A stretch of DNA of 64,000 bases from contig JAGZEG010000013.1 in assembly GCA_018368455.1 (NCBI GenBank), forward strand, positions 23,023 to 87,022, written 5' to 3'. Position numbers and translations under genes: made by a program. Source of the stretch: Coriobacteriia bacterium (lineage in GTDB: Bacteria > Actinomycetota > Coriobacteriia > Coriobacteriales > UMGS124). Below, piece by piece: positions 8,089 to 17,904 of this stretch (positions are counted from its first letter, which is position 1; each line of letters begins with the position of its first letter). The notes under the pieces are model-generated. The model worked only from the letters and a program-made list of their open reading frames with translations, was not told the DNA's origin and did not search any database.

Positions 8089-9051
8089 ATGATGCGGACG
8101 ATCGTTCATATAGATGAGGCGCTATGCAATGGCTGCGGAGCCTGCGCGCGGGCCTGTCACGAAGGCGCCATCGCGATGGTGGGTGGCAAGGCTCGGCTCA
8201 TCCGCGACGATTACTGCGATGGCCTTGGGGACTGTCTGCCCGCATGCCCGGCGGGCGCCATCTCGTTCGAGGAGCGCGAGGCGGCCGAATATGACGAGGC
8301 AGCCGTTGCGGCGCATCTGGCGGGGCTCGCGGCCGAGGGGCAGGCCGGCGCTTCCACGATATCCGCGCGCGCGGGATGCCCGGGAGCGAGGCCGCGCGTT
8401 TTGCGCCAGGTGGGCGCCGCCTCGCGGGGCGGTGGCTCGCCCTCGGGCGGGGCGCGTCCCTCTGTGGTGGACCCGCGCGATTTCGCGTCGTCCCCGCTTG
8501 GCTGGGTGACGTCTCCGGCTGCGGGCGGCGATCCGCTCGGGTTGGCGGGTGCCCCCGATGCGTGGGAGTGCGATGCTGCGACCGGCAGCCCTTGCATGCA
8601 AGCCGCTCCGGCATCTTCGCTCGGCGGTTCCGGCGCGCCCGGGCAGCTCGATCCGCGCTCCCCAGCCGCCCAGGCAGCCTGTCCTTCGCAGCTGGCGCAG
8701 TGGCCGTGCCAGATCAGGCTCGCTCCCGTCAGCGCGCCGTACTTTCAGGGCGCCGACTTGCTCGTCGCCGCCGACTGCACGGCGTTCGCCTACGCGAGCC
8801 TGCACCGCGACTTCATGGCGGGACGCGTCACGCTCATCGGGTGCCCCAAGCTCGACGCCGTGGACTACGCGGAGAAGCTCGGCGCCATCCTGCGGGCCAA
8901 CGACGTGCGCAGCGTGACGCTCGTGCGCATGGAGGTGCCGTGCTGCGGCGGGCTGGAGCGGGCGGTCTGCCGTGCCATCGAGGCAGGCGGGAGGGACGTT
9001 CCCTTCGCGTCCGTCACGATCTCGTGCGATGGACGCGTGCTGGAACCGTGA
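8089..9051 (+). CDS. Ferredoxin-like 4Fe-4S protein of the hcp locus
   Basis: The 320-residue protein opens with a 2x[4Fe-4S] ferredoxin domain: CNGCGACARAC near residue 12 and CDGLGDCLPAC near residue 43. A Gly/Pro/Ser-rich linker (about residues 85-210) leads to a C-terminal domain with FQGADLLVAADCTAFAYAS and GCPKLDAVDYAEKL. That pattern is seen in iron-sulfur proteins encoded beside hcp. It probably passes electrons to the hybrid-cluster protein encoded 490 bp downstream. Two adjacent ATG codons (8089, 8092) are possible; GGAAGGGA precedes both. The linker is very GC-rich and may be disordered. Confidence 0.8.
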   Translation: MMRTIVHIDEALCNGCGACARACHEGAIAMVGGKARLIRDDYCDGLGDCLPACPAGAISFEEREAAEYDEAAVAAHLAGLAAEGQAGASTISARAGCPGARPRVLRQVGAASRGGGSPSGGARPSVVDPRDFASSPLGWVTSPAAGGDPLGLAGAPDAWECDAATGSPCMQAAPASSLGGSGAPGQLDPRSPAAQAACPSQLAQWPCQIRLAPVSAPYFQGADLLVAADCTAFAYASLHRDFMAGRVTLIGCPKLDAVDYAEKLGAILRANDVRSVTLVRMEVPCCGGLERAVCRAIEAGGRDVPFASVTISCDGRVLEP

Positions 9052-9191
9052 TCGTTCCGCGCGGGGGTACTCGGGGCTGCGGCGGGGCGGGGGCATGGCC
9101 TTGGGTACTCCGGTCGCTCCGCTCCGGGTGCTCCGGCGTTACCCGCGCCATCCTCGGGGCCCACGACGTCACCTCCGGGTGGCCCAAATCC

Positions 9192-9410
9192 GCGGTTCTG
9201 CGAGGTTTTGCAAAACTGCTTTCCAAAAATGGGCGCGCTTTGCGGCTGTGCGAGGTTTGCGCGGGCATGCAGGGGGTACCACAGGCCCGCCACCTGCGGA
9301 AACGCTAGCGCCAGCTAGTAGCAACGCGAAATCGCGCCCCGCAAATCGTGCACGACCGCAAAACGCGCCCCAAATCGCGGCCCCATTTTGCAAAACCTCG
9401 CAGGGCCGCG
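9192..9410. repeat. Class 1 inverted repeat, copy A (GCGAGGTTTTGCAAAA arms)
   Basis: Two arms of about 70 bases in inverted orientation each carry TGCGAGGTTTTGCAAAA, a GGGCGCG block and a second, shorter version (GTGCGAGGTTTGCG or a variant). The interior has CACCTGCGGAAAC, the reverse complement of the CGCAGGT core shared by other intergenic repeats here. It fills the space between the ferredoxin gene and hcp. Related copies lie at 13779, 39060 and 62871. Confidence 0.85.
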
Positions 9411-9436
9411 TGTTTTGACCGAGGGGCGGAGGTCTC

Positions 9437-9521
9437 GCGCCCAGTACGCCGAGACCTCAGCGCGACGTCGTGACGCTGCGGGGATGCCTGGGGCCCTGCG
9501 CCCAGAGCGACGAGACTTCAG
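9437..9521 (+). promoter_or_regulatory. Direct repeat upstream of hcp
   Basis: GCGCCCAG-N2-CGCCGAGACCTCAG is repeated 61 bases later as GCGCCCAG-N2-CGACGAGACTTCAG, ending just before the hcp ribosome site. The spacing is near six helical turns. It could be a pair of operator sites or a small local duplication. Confidence 0.4.
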
Positions 9522-9543
9522 AGAGAAGAGAGAGGAACTCACG

Positions 9544-11175
9544 ATGACCACCACCGAAGCGGTGAGCCTCAAAGAGGAGCTCGCCAGCCAGATGTTCTGC
9601 TTCCAGTGCCAGCAGACGAAGGGCAACGCGGGCTGCACGTCAAAGGCGGGCGTCTGCGGGAAGACCGCAGCGACGGCCGCGCTGCAGGACGAGCTCACGG
9701 GCGCGCTTATCGGCCTTGCGCAGACGGTTGGCGGCGTCCCCACGGAGCCCGTTGCCGACCTCGTGTGCGACGCGCTGTTCGCCACGCTGACGAACGTCAA
9801 CTTCGACGACGCGGCTCTCGCGGCGCTGATCGCCCGGGTGCACGAGGCCGCCGATGCCGCCGCCGCGGCCCGGGGCGTGCAGGAAGGCCGCGCGGCCGAC
9901 TACGACCTCGCGCGCCTGTGGGGCGCCCAGGAGGACGTGCGCTCGCTCAAGTCGCTCATCCTGTTCGGCATGCGCAGCATCGCGGCCTACGCCTATCACG
10001 CGCGCATCCTGGGCCACCGCGACGCGGACGTTAGCGCGTACCTGCTCAAGGGGCTTGCGGCGCTGGCAGACGAGAGCCTGGGCGTGCCGGAGCTGCTGCC
10101 GATCGTGCTGGAGTGCGGCGCGGCCAACGGCAACGCCCTCAAGCTGCTCGACGCCTCCAACGTCGCGGCGTTCGGCGTGCCGGCGCCCGCGACGGTCGAT
10201 CTCGGCATCGAGGCGGGCCCGTTCGTCGTCGTGACCGGCCACGACCTGCACGACTTGGCGCAGCTGCTCGAGCAGGCCGACGCCCGGGGCGTCAGCGTCT
10301 ACACGCACGGAGAGATGCTTCCCGCCCATGCCTATCCCGAGCTCGCCAAGCATGCCTCGCTCAAAGGCCAGTTCGGCAGCGCATGGCAGTACCAGCAGAA
10401 GGAGTTTGCCGACATCCCCGCGCCCGTTCTGTTCACGACGAACTGCCTCATGCCGCCCAAGGCCACCTATGCCGATCGCGTGTTCACGACGGGGCCCGTG
10501 GGCTTTGAGGGCGCGCCCCACATCGACGCCGACGCCGCGGGCCGCAAGGACTTCTCCGCGCTGCTCGACAGGGCGGTCGAGCTGGGAGGCTACCCGGAGT
10601 TCCACGCGCAGGCGGGACTGAACGGCGGCACGAGCGTCACGACGGGCTTCGGGCACGACGCGGTGCTGGGCGTGGCCGAGCAGGTGATCGCGGCCGTGAA
10701 GGAGGGCGCCGTCAAGCACATCTTCCTCGTGGGCGGCTGCGACGGCGCGCAGAAGGACCGCAGCTACTACACGGAGTTCGTCAAGAAGGCGCCGGCCGAC
10801 TCGCTCATCTTGACGCTGGGCTGCGGCAAGTACCGCTTCAACGACCTCGACCTCGGGACGATTGGCGGCCTGCCTCGCCTGCTTGACATGGGGCAGTGCA
10901 ACGACGCGTACGGCGCGGTCGTCGTTGCGCTGGCCTTGGCCGACGCCTTTGACTGCGGCGTCAACGACCTGCCGCTGACGCTCGTGCTCTCCTGGTACGA
11001 GCAGAAGGCCGTGTCCATCCTGCTGACGCTGCTCAACCTGGGCGTCAAGGGCATCTACCTCGGCCCGACGCTGCCGGCGTTCGTGTCGCCCGCCGTGCTT
11101 GACGTCCTCGTGCGGGAGTTCGACATCCGTCCGACGACGACTCCCGAGGCTGACCTCGAGGCGATCCTGGGGTAG
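9544..11175 (+). CDS. hcp: Hydroxylamine reductase / hybrid-cluster protein
   Basis: Hcp reduces NO to N2O and hydroxylamine to ammonia in anaerobes and protects against nitrosative stress; it acts in the cytoplasm. The 543-residue product has the N-terminal cysteine motif CFQCQQTKGNAGC...C (C-x2-C-x8-C-x6-C) for its Fe-S cluster. It also has the family blocks TGHDLHDL, THGEMLPAHAYP, TTNCLMPP, VGGCDGA and GCGKYRFN, which supply hybrid-cluster ligands. GAGAGAGGAA just upstream fixes the ATG at 9544. The ferredoxin-like gene before it is the likely electron donor and the divergent Crp/Fnr protein the likely regulator. Confidence 0.96.
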   Translation: MTTTEAVSLKEELASQMFCFQCQQTKGNAGCTSKAGVCGKTAATAALQDELTGALIGLAQTVGGVPTEPVADLVCDALFATLTNVNFDDAALAALIARVHEAADAAAAARGVQEGRAADYDLARLWGAQEDVRSLKSLILFGMRSIAAYAYHARILGHRDADVSAYLLKGLAALADESLGVPELLPIVLECGAANGNALKLLDASNVAAFGVPAPATVDLGIEAGPFVVVTGHDLHDLAQLLEQADARGVSVYTHGEMLPAHAYPELAKHASLKGQFGSAWQYQQKEFADIPAPVLFTTNCLMPPKATYADRVFTTGPVGFEGAPHIDADAAGRKDFSALLDRAVELGGYPEFHAQAGLNGGTSVTTGFGHDAVLGVAEQVIAAVKEGAVKHIFLVGGCDGAQKDRSYYTEFVKKAPADSLILTLGCGKYRFNDLDLGTIGGLPRLLDMGQCNDAYGAVVVALALADAFDCGVNDLPLTLVLSWYEQKAVSILLTLLNLGVKGIYLGPTLPAFVSPAVLDVLVREFDIRPTTTPEADLEAILG

Positions 11176-11193
11176 CGCCTCCTTGCGAAAAGC

Positions 11194-11233
11194 GGCCCCC
11201 GACGCGGCGCGCGAAGGCGTCTCGTCGGGGGCC
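11194..11233. terminator. Bidirectional hairpin between hcp and the OYE gene
   Basis: GGCCCCCGACG pairs perfectly with CGTCGGGGGCC between two convergent genes. No long T-run is present on either strand, so it is a probable but weak terminator. Confidence 0.55.
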
Positions 11234-11289
11234 GTGCGTGGTTCCGAAGCTCGGGCCTCGACCGGGGTTGCCGGGTGCGTGCCGCCCGC

Positions 11290-13533
11290 TTACACCCCGC
11301 GACCCGCGTCGTTGCCGCTGCGGATGGCCATCGCGATGTTGAAGGGCTCGAAGCAGTCGCCGATGGTGTACGCCTCGGGCACGTCAACCTCGTCGAGCAG
11401 GCCCGCGTTGCGCTTCATGTCGGCCGCGTTCACGATGCTGTCGCAGGCGATCACGTACTCGACGCCGGCGTCGGCCGAGGCCACGGTGATGGTGCTCTCG
11501 CTGCACGCCTTGATCTCGGCGCTCGTGTAGACCTGCATGCCCAGCGCGTACAGCGCCGTCGTCATGAAGCGGTGCGCGTGCATGGACTGCTGCATGTCCA
11601 GGTCCGCGACCGGGCTCGGCGTGACCATCGTGATGTGCTTCTTGTGCACGGTCAGCCACAGCGCCGTGTCGAACGCCTGCGCGTTGGAACCGTACACGAC
11701 GACGTTGTCGCCCAGCTCGCCGTCGAACATGAAGTCCTCGATGGCGACGACCTTGGGGCCCGTCCCCGGCAGAGCCAGGTCGACGCGCGCGCCGCCGCAG
11801 GCCAGAATGAGCGTGTCGGGGGCCTCGGAGGCGACGAGCTCGGCGGTGACCTCGGTGTTGAGCACGACGTTCACGCCGGCGAGCTCGCACTGGCGCTCGA
11901 GGTACGCCTTGAGGTCGGCCAGGTTCTCGTGCGGGCCCTTCACGGCAGCGGCGAAGTCGAGCAGGCCGCCGAGCATGCCGTTCTTCTCGTAGAGCGTGAC
12001 GTCGTGGCCGCGGGCCGCCGCGATGCGCGCCGCCTCCATACCGGCGGGGCCGCCGCCGACGACCATGACCTTCTTGGGGGTCGCGGCGGGTTCGAGCTCG
12101 TAGGTCGCCGGGCCCGTCTCCGTCATGACGCGCTGGGTGAGCGCGTTGACGCGGCAGTAGCCCATCTGGCGGTTCATCTCGTTGGAGCCGATGTGGCAGT
12201 GCAGACAGCGCGTGCAGGGCGCGATCTCGTCGATGCGGCCCTCGCGCAGCTTGTTCACGTAGTCGGGGTCGACGGTCAGCGGGCGCGTCATCAGCAGGAA
12301 GTCGACCTTGCCCTCGGCGAGCGCCGCCTCAAAGAAGTCGGGCGCGTGGGCCGGGTCCATGTACGTGACGGTGCCGCAGGGGATGGAGAGCGCCTCCTTG
12401 TACTGCTTCACGACGTCGAGCAGCATGCCAGCGCCGGAGTGGGAGCCGTCGAGCTTGCCCTGCCAGTGCTTGGAGAAGTCGTACTGCGTGCCGTAACCCG
12501 TGGCGCCCTCGACGCCGTTCAGGATGAAGTACAGGTCGCTGCCGAACTGGCACGGGTGGTTGCCGAGCGGGCCGAGGCGCAGGTGGAGCGAGTCGGCGCC
12601 GGCGGCCTCGAAGTACTTGCACAGCGCGATGCCCTCTTCGACGGTCGTCGCCTTGTTGCGGCCGGCGGTGAGCGTGTTGTCGAGGTTCATGAGCGTGGCG
12701 TTGTTGTCGAGGTTGTCCTGGTCCTCGATGCAGTTGATGAGGATCTGGACGTTGAAGTCCTCGCCGACCTCGGCCTTGACCTGCTCGATCCACTCGGTGA
12801 CGAAGCGCGCGCGGTTCTCGATCGTCGCGAAGCCGTACTCGTCGGTACGCGTGTTGTAGAAGCGGCTGAGGAACTGCTCGCCCTGGTTGAAGCCGGCGGC
12901 GTTCATCTCGATGGCCTCGAAGCCCATCTCCTTGAGGCCCTTGGCGATGGCGACGCCCGACGCCTGGATGGCGTGGATTTGGTCGACGGTCATGGCGTCG
13001 TCGGCCACGCTGGTGCCGAACGGGGCCCACTGGTAGCCGAGGTGCGCGCCGTACTCGGCGCAGGCGGCCACGAGGCGCTGGCCGAACTCGAGCGCCTCGG
13101 CTGAGAGCTCGCCTGTCTCGGGGTCGGGCGTGATGGGAGCCTCGCCCTCGACCCAGATGAGCTCGACGCCGCCCTTGGCGAAGTTGACGTAGTACTGGAA
13201 GAGCTCGTCGGTGAGTCCGGCGAGGTAGGTGGCCGAGCCGGCGGCCGACTTGACCATGCGGTTGTTGATGGTCATCGAGCCGATCGTCAGCGGGCTGAAC
13301 AGCGTCGTGAGCTCGCCGTCGGCCGTGCGATACGTCGTGTCCTGCGGGTTGATAGACGCCGTGTAGAGCAGGTCGTCCGCGGGGGCCGCGGTGCCGGCGG
13401 GCGCGTCGGCGGCCTTCGAGCCAGCCTCGGTCGCGCCGGCGGTGGCGGCGCTGAGCAGCGTGCTTGCGACGGCGGCCGTACCCATCGCGCCGGCGGCGCC
13501 GACGAACGAGCGGCGGGTGATCTCCTTCTCCAT
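11290..13533 (-). CDS. Tat-exported Old Yellow Enzyme-type NADH:flavin oxidoreductase
   Basis: This 747-residue protein belongs to the 2,4-dienoyl-CoA reductase / BaiCD / enoate-reductase family. It has an FMN TIM barrel (about residues 70-430, starting LFSPLTIGSMTINNRMVKSA), a 4Fe-4S motif CTRCLHCHIGSN followed by a later Cys (near 455-475), and a C-terminal FAD/NAD(P) domain beginning VMVVGGGPAGMEAARI. Unusually it has a twin-arginine signal (ITRRSFVGAAG) at residues 5-15, so it should act outside the membrane, as is common for Eggerthellaceae reductases of plant, drug or steroid substrates. GGAGAGGGAG upstream supports the start at 13533. The substrate cannot be read from the sequence. The gene lies downstream of, and in the same direction as, a membrane LuxR regulator. 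Confidence 0.87.
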   Translation of the reverse strand: MEKEITRRSFVGAAGAMGTAAVASTLLSAATAGATEAGSKAADAPAGTAAPADDLLYTASINPQDTTYRTADGELTTLFSPLTIGSMTINNRMVKSAAGSATYLAGLTDELFQYYVNFAKGGVELIWVEGEAPITPDPETGELSAEALEFGQRLVAACAEYGAHLGYQWAPFGTSVADDAMTVDQIHAIQASGVAIAKGLKEMGFEAIEMNAAGFNQGEQFLSRFYNTRTDEYGFATIENRARFVTEWIEQVKAEVGEDFNVQILINCIEDQDNLDNNATLMNLDNTLTAGRNKATTVEEGIALCKYFEAAGADSLHLRLGPLGNHPCQFGSDLYFILNGVEGATGYGTQYDFSKHWQGKLDGSHSGAGMLLDVVKQYKEALSIPCGTVTYMDPAHAPDFFEAALAEGKVDFLLMTRPLTVDPDYVNKLREGRIDEIAPCTRCLHCHIGSNEMNRQMGYCRVNALTQRVMTETGPATYELEPAATPKKVMVVGGGPAGMEAARIAAARGHDVTLYEKNGMLGGLLDFAAAVKGPHENLADLKAYLERQCELAGVNVVLNTEVTAELVASEAPDTLILACGGARVDLALPGTGPKVVAIEDFMFDGELGDNVVVYGSNAQAFDTALWLTVHKKHITMVTPSPVADLDMQQSMHAHRFMTTALYALGMQVYTSAEIKACSESTITVASADAGVEYVIACDSIVNAADMKRNAGLLDEVDVPEAYTIGDCFEPFNIAMAIRSGNDAGRGV

Positions 13534-13778
13534 GGTGCTCCCTCTCCTCTGGGGTGTGGCATACGTGCCTGTGCTGGTACCAGTATCTGCTGAGAGGGGC
13601 GTCCCCGTCACTGCCCGCGCGAGGGTGAATGCCGGGTGGGCCTGTCACACGCGAGGGGGCAGTTGACAGGCTGAGCTGGTGGTTTGCGCACTGGCGGGTT
13701 ACTTGCGCCTGCGAGCGGGGCTGCGGGGCTCGTGGGGCCGTGAGCTCGCGGGATCGCGGCGCCGGGCGGGGCGCGATG

Positions 13779-14020
13779 CGCGGTTGTGCGAGGTTTTGCA
13801 AAACGGCGGCCCCAGAACGGCCCCGAATTTCGGTTGTGCTGGGTTTGCGGGGGCCGCTGCGGGCGTGCGGGGCGACGCTGCCTAGAGAAACCGCAGGTAA
13901 AGGGCTTGCGAGTGGTGATCTCCTTGGGTTTTGCCCCCCGAATCGGCGGCGCAAACCTGGCAGAGCCGCAATTCGCGCCCATTTCCAGCCTCCGGTTTTG
14001 CAAAACCTCGCACAACCGCG
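13779..14020. repeat. Class 1 inverted repeat, copy B
   Basis: Arms start GCGGTTGTGCGAGGTTTTGC on one side and end with its near-perfect complement on the other. This is the cleanest copy. The interior contains GAAACCGCAGGTAAAG at 13887-13902. It lies between the OYE gene and the 3' end of the LuxR gene. Confidence 0.88.
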
Positions 14021-14063
14021 AGATCTGCCCCTGCGAGCGGGGGCGCATGCCAGTGCATCTCGT

Positions 14064-15782
14064 CTAGGCCGAGGCCCCGGCGCCGCCATCGCCTTCGCTT
14101 CGCATGAGCGCGAGCAAGTCCTGCTTGGAGTGCACGTCGAGCTTGCGGTAGAGCCGCTTCTTGTGCGTGCGCACCGTGTTGTCGGAGACGCCGAGGCGCG
14201 CGGCCATGGCGGGCGTGTCGGCGCCCTGCAGGATGAGCGCGAGGATCTCGGCCTCCCGAGGCGTGAGGTCGTAGGCGGGGGACGCCTGCGCGACCCACGT
14301 CCCGATGGCGCTCTCGATGCTGGCCGCGGGCCCGTCGGGCCTCCGGGGATCTTCCGATGCGTTGGCGCTGCCGGGCGCCGAATGGCGCTCGCCGCCTTGC
14401 CGGTTGCGGACCTGGAGCACGAGCGCCATGGAGAGGACGTAGATGCAGACGACGATGCTGAGCACGAAGCCCAGGTCGCGGTCCTGCCAGAGGTCGCGCG
14501 TGAGCATGCTGACGATCGTGCCCAGGCAGGCGAGGACGAAGGCGAGGCCGAGCGCCAGGCTGTATCGGGGGAGCGCCTGCCCTGCGCTATCCGCGGGAGT
14601 CTGCGCGCCGATGCTGTGGACGGTGATGACGACGAGCATGAACTCGAAGAAGAAGTTCGCGAGGCAGGCAAAGGCCGTGCTGAAGCCCAGTCCCGTGATG
14701 GTGAACAGCGCGAAGCCTGAAACGGCAAAGGGGAACATGGCCTGGAACAGGCCGCCGGGGGAGACGAGGCGGCCGAAGCGGTGCCACAGGGCGAGCATGA
14801 CGGCGCCGGCGATGAGCGTGAACGTCGGGGAGCCGAGCATGACGGCCGTGCCGTTGGCGCCGCTGTCGAGGGAGACCATGCGCGAGAGCCCGGCGACGAA
14901 GCCGAGCGAGCCGAAGCTGAGCGCCGTAACGCCGTAGGAGGCCCACAGCGCGCGGACGGGGCTTGCGCCTGCGGGCGCCGGGGCGCTCTCGGTGGCCGTG
15001 CTGCCCGCAGCCGGGTCGTCCGCGCGGTCGGATGCTCCCTCGATTGGGGAGCGCGTGGGAGCTGGGCTGCCTGTCGAGGGGGTGTCGCCGGCCGCCGGTA
15101 GGCCTGCCTGCGGGCACGTGGTGGACCTGCCGCCTTGCGCGTGGAGCGCGGTCGAGACAGAGCAGCACACAAGCATGCCGGTGATGGCGTAGGCGACGAG
15201 CGCGGGGGCGAACGTCGTGACGAGCGAGGCGAGAGGGAACAACACGCAGGCGCACCCCACGGTCGTGACGAGGGAGCCTATCTCGAGGCGACTCAGCGCC
15301 CGTCCCCAGGCGATAAAGCCGGCGGCGAGGCCGAGCCCGAGCGCCGCAGAGGCGCAGGCGAGCAGCAGGGGATGAGCGGCGGTCGCCGACAGTAGCGCTG
15401 CGAGCGCGCACAGGCCGCCCGCCAGGCCAATCGCCTCGGCTGCGGGCGCGACGTGCGAGACGCGGCAGGCGAGGGGGTCGCAAGGACGCGCCGAAAGGGC
15501 GATGGCCGCCGCCAGGAGGGAGACTCCCAGCACCAAAAAACAGGGGATCGTAAAGAAGGCGTAGATCTGCTCGGTGGAAAACGCACGGTTCGGCGTTGTG
15601 ACGGCGCCTCCCCAGAACAAAAAGTCCGCTACGGAGAGAAACGCCGCCAGGCCGGCCACGAGCGAGGCGTTGTCGCGCGCGACGTCGATGATGCGACGAA
15701 GGGTTGCCGGCGGGTGCGCGCCTTTGCCTGCGGGGGCCTCTGGCGACGCCGCGCTCTTCTGGGTGTCCCCTGCTTGCGACAT
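14064..15782 (-). CDS. Membrane LuxR-family regulator (12-TM sensor type)
   Basis: The 572-residue protein has about twelve membrane segments split by a Pro/Ser/Thr-rich cytoplasmic loop (near residues 225-275) and a C-terminal LuxR helix-turn-helix (LTPREAEILALILQG...NTVRTHKKRLYRKLDVHSKQ, about residues 495-560). This form is abundant in Eggerthellaceae, where it is encoded beside exported redox enzymes and thought to sense their substrates. It is divergent (about 220 bp) from an orphan peptide-binding protein and lies upstream of the OYE gene on the same strand, so either may be its target. The ATG at 15782 is used; the ribosome site is weak and a TTG 18 bases earlier is possible. Confidence 0.85.
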   Translation of the reverse strand: MSQAGDTQKSAASPEAPAGKGAHPPATLRRIIDVARDNASLVAGLAAFLSVADFLFWGGAVTTPNRAFSTEQIYAFFTIPCFLVLGVSLLAAAIALSARPCDPLACRVSHVAPAAEAIGLAGGLCALAALLSATAAHPLLLACASAALGLGLAAGFIAWGRALSRLEIGSLVTTVGCACVLFPLASLVTTFAPALVAYAITGMLVCCSVSTALHAQGGRSTTCPQAGLPAAGDTPSTGSPAPTRSPIEGASDRADDPAAGSTATESAPAPAGASPVRALWASYGVTALSFGSLGFVAGLSRMVSLDSGANGTAVMLGSPTFTLIAGAVMLALWHRFGRLVSPGGLFQAMFPFAVSGFALFTITGLGFSTAFACLANFFFEFMLVVITVHSIGAQTPADSAGQALPRYSLALGLAFVLACLGTIVSMLTRDLWQDRDLGFVLSIVVCIYVLSMALVLQVRNRQGGERHSAPGSANASEDPRRPDGPAASIESAIGTWVAQASPAYDLTPREAEILALILQGADTPAMAARLGVSDNTVRTHKKRLYRKLDVHSKQDLLALMRSEGDGGAGASA

Positions 15783-16001
15783 CCGCCTGCTCGCCCCCAA
15801 TCCCCGGTTTCGCTTCTCTGTGCCAGCGGGATTTTACTATGCGCCGCCCCGCGCCTCCCGCCCTTGTTTCGCTCCGATGAATCTTCCCTTGTGTCGGGCC
15901 CGTTCGAGGGGTATATGCATACGCTAAACTATACCGGCCCGGTCGCGCCGCGCGCGGGGGCCTTCTCGCCCAGGTGGGCTTTTGTGAGATGGGGGTATGT
16001 G

Positions 16002-17741
16002 ATGGCATCACGGCAGGTGGGACGCTCCTTCTCGACCACTCCTCAGGGGATTTCGCCTGCGGGCGGGGCATCCGCCCCCTGCGGTCTGGGCAGGCGCCAG
16101 TTCCTAGGCGGCGCGGCTGTCGCGGGTGCCCTGCTGGCCGGCCTCCCGCAGATGCCGGGCGTTGCCGTTCCCTCGGTTGCCGGCGCCGCCGAGCCTGCGC
16201 CGGTGAAGGGCGGCATTCTGTATCGCGAGATCACGAACCCTGTCGCCATCGACCCGTTCAACGTGAGCGAGAACCAGGGCACGGCGGTCACGAACCTGCT
16301 GTTCGACGCGCTGACGATGTACGACTACGAGGCCGGCGAGCTCAAGGGCCTCGCCGCCGAGAGCTGGGAGGGCAACGAGGACGCCACGAGTTTCACGTTC
16401 CACCTGCGCCCCGGCATGACGTTCCACAACGGGGACCCCGTGGTCGCCCGGGACTTCGTGCGTGCCTGGAACCGCCTCTGCAGCCCGAACACCAACCCGG
16501 ACAGCCCCTCGACGGTCTCCTACAACATCTCGATGGTCGCCGGCTACGAGGACGCGGTCAAGGGCGACGGCGAGCTCGACCTGGAGTGCCCCGACGACCT
16601 GACGCTTGTCGTCAACTTGGCGCAGCCCTTCGCGGACTTCCCCTACGTCGCCTCCATGCAGTGCCTCTCGCCGGTGCCCGCGGTTGCCATGGATGACTTC
16701 GACGCGTTCTTCAAGGCGCCCATCGGCAACGGGCCGTTCCAGATGGACGGCGAGTGGGTTGACAGCCAGTACATCAACCTCAAGCGCTTCGACGGCTACT
16801 GGGGAGACGCGCCGCTGATCGACGGCGTCAACTTCGTCATCTTCAAAGACGTCACCGCCGCCTACATGGAGTATCAGGGCGGCACCATTGACATCACGAA
16901 CATCCCGTCGGGGCAGTACAACCAGCTGATCTCGTCGGTCGGCGAGGCGCCGGACGGCTACACGGCCAACCCGGGCGAGCAGTGCATCCTGGGCGAGACG
17001 GTCGCCACGTACTACCTCGTCCTCAACTGCGAGGATGAGACCCTGTCCGACGCTCGCGTGCGCCGCGCTATTTCGTGCGCCATCAACCGGCAGTCCATCT
17101 GCGACACCGTGTGGATGGGGACGCGCCGGCCGGCCCAGGGCTTCGTGCCGCCGGTCGTCCACGGGCAGGAGAAGTGCGCGTGGGACGAGTGCGCCTACGA
17201 CCCCGACAAGGCCGCCGAGCTGCTCGACGAGGCCGGCCACCCGGCGGGGGACGACGGCAAGCGCGGCATCTCACTGAAGCTGTCGTTCAACGCGGGTAGC
17301 GGGCATGAGGACGTCATGCAGATGATTCAGTCCGACCTGCAGGCCGTGGGCATCGAGGCCCAGCTGGACGGCATGGAGTGGGCGGCCTACCTCGACCAGA
17401 TGGGCTCGGGCTCCATCCAGGCGGGCCGCATGACGTGGGGCGGCAGCTACCCGACGCTCGACGCATACTACTACCCGGTGTTTTACTCGACGTCTGAGAG
17501 CAACTACTCGCAGTACCACAACGAGGACGTCGACGCCCAGATCGACGCGGCGCGCCAGGTCGTGGACGACGCCGAGCGCGTCGACGCGTATGCGCAGGCA
17601 AACGCCTTGATCGCTGCTGACATGCCCGTCGTGCCGATCGCGTATTACTGCTTGAGCTACGTGGCGTCGGGGCGGGCGCACGACCTGTACATCGCGCCGG
17701 ACGACACGTCGAAGCTTACGAAGGTGTGGCTCGACGCGTAG
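16002..17741 (+). CDS. Tat-exported family 5 (Opp/Dpp-type) solute-binding protein
   Basis: The 579-residue protein is an extracellular oligopeptide/dipeptide/nickel-class binding protein. A twin-arginine signal (GLGRRQFLGGAAVAGALL, residues about 28-50) precedes the mature start. The family blocks are FNVSENQGTAVTNLLFDALT, FHLRPGMTFHNGDPVVARDF near residue 140 and RRAISCAINRQSI near 360. No permease or ATPase gene is near it, so it is an orphan receptor; it may feed a transporter elsewhere or serve as a sensor partner. It faces a membrane LuxR regulator. A run of five G lies six bases before the ATG at 16002. Confidence 0.88.
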   Translation: MASRQVGRSFSTTPQGISPAGGASAPCGLGRRQFLGGAAVAGALLAGLPQMPGVAVPSVAGAAEPAPVKGGILYREITNPVAIDPFNVSENQGTAVTNLLFDALTMYDYEAGELKGLAAESWEGNEDATSFTFHLRPGMTFHNGDPVVARDFVRAWNRLCSPNTNPDSPSTVSYNISMVAGYEDAVKGDGELDLECPDDLTLVVNLAQPFADFPYVASMQCLSPVPAVAMDDFDAFFKAPIGNGPFQMDGEWVDSQYINLKRFDGYWGDAPLIDGVNFVIFKDVTAAYMEYQGGTIDITNIPSGQYNQLISSVGEAPDGYTANPGEQCILGETVATYYLVLNCEDETLSDARVRRAISCAINRQSICDTVWMGTRRPAQGFVPPVVHGQEKCAWDECAYDPDKAAELLDEAGHPAGDDGKRGISLKLSFNAGSGHEDVMQMIQSDLQAVGIEAQLDGMEWAAYLDQMGSGSIQAGRMTWGGSYPTLDAYYYPVFYSTSESNYSQYHNEDVDAQIDAARQVVDDAERVDAYAQANALIAADMPVVPIAYYCLSYVASGRAHDLYIAPDDTSKLTKVWLDA

Positions 17742-17904
17742 CGCCTGGCGACCGGCGTGCGGCGGTGCCTGCACGATTTTGGGCGCCGAGGTATCGCGGA
17801 AGGCTTCCGGCGGGTGGTTGGGCGCCAGGTTGGGCACGGGCTCCTTTTGAGGCGTCGGGGCGACGACCCGAGGCACGATGATGACACGGAAGGATTTGTG
17901 ACCC

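Noticed and set aside
12329..15172. A 947-codon open frame on the minus strand across the OYE and LuxR genes
   Set aside because: It is in another frame from two well-supported genes, passes through a class 1 repeat and encodes Arg/Pro/Ser-rich nonsense.
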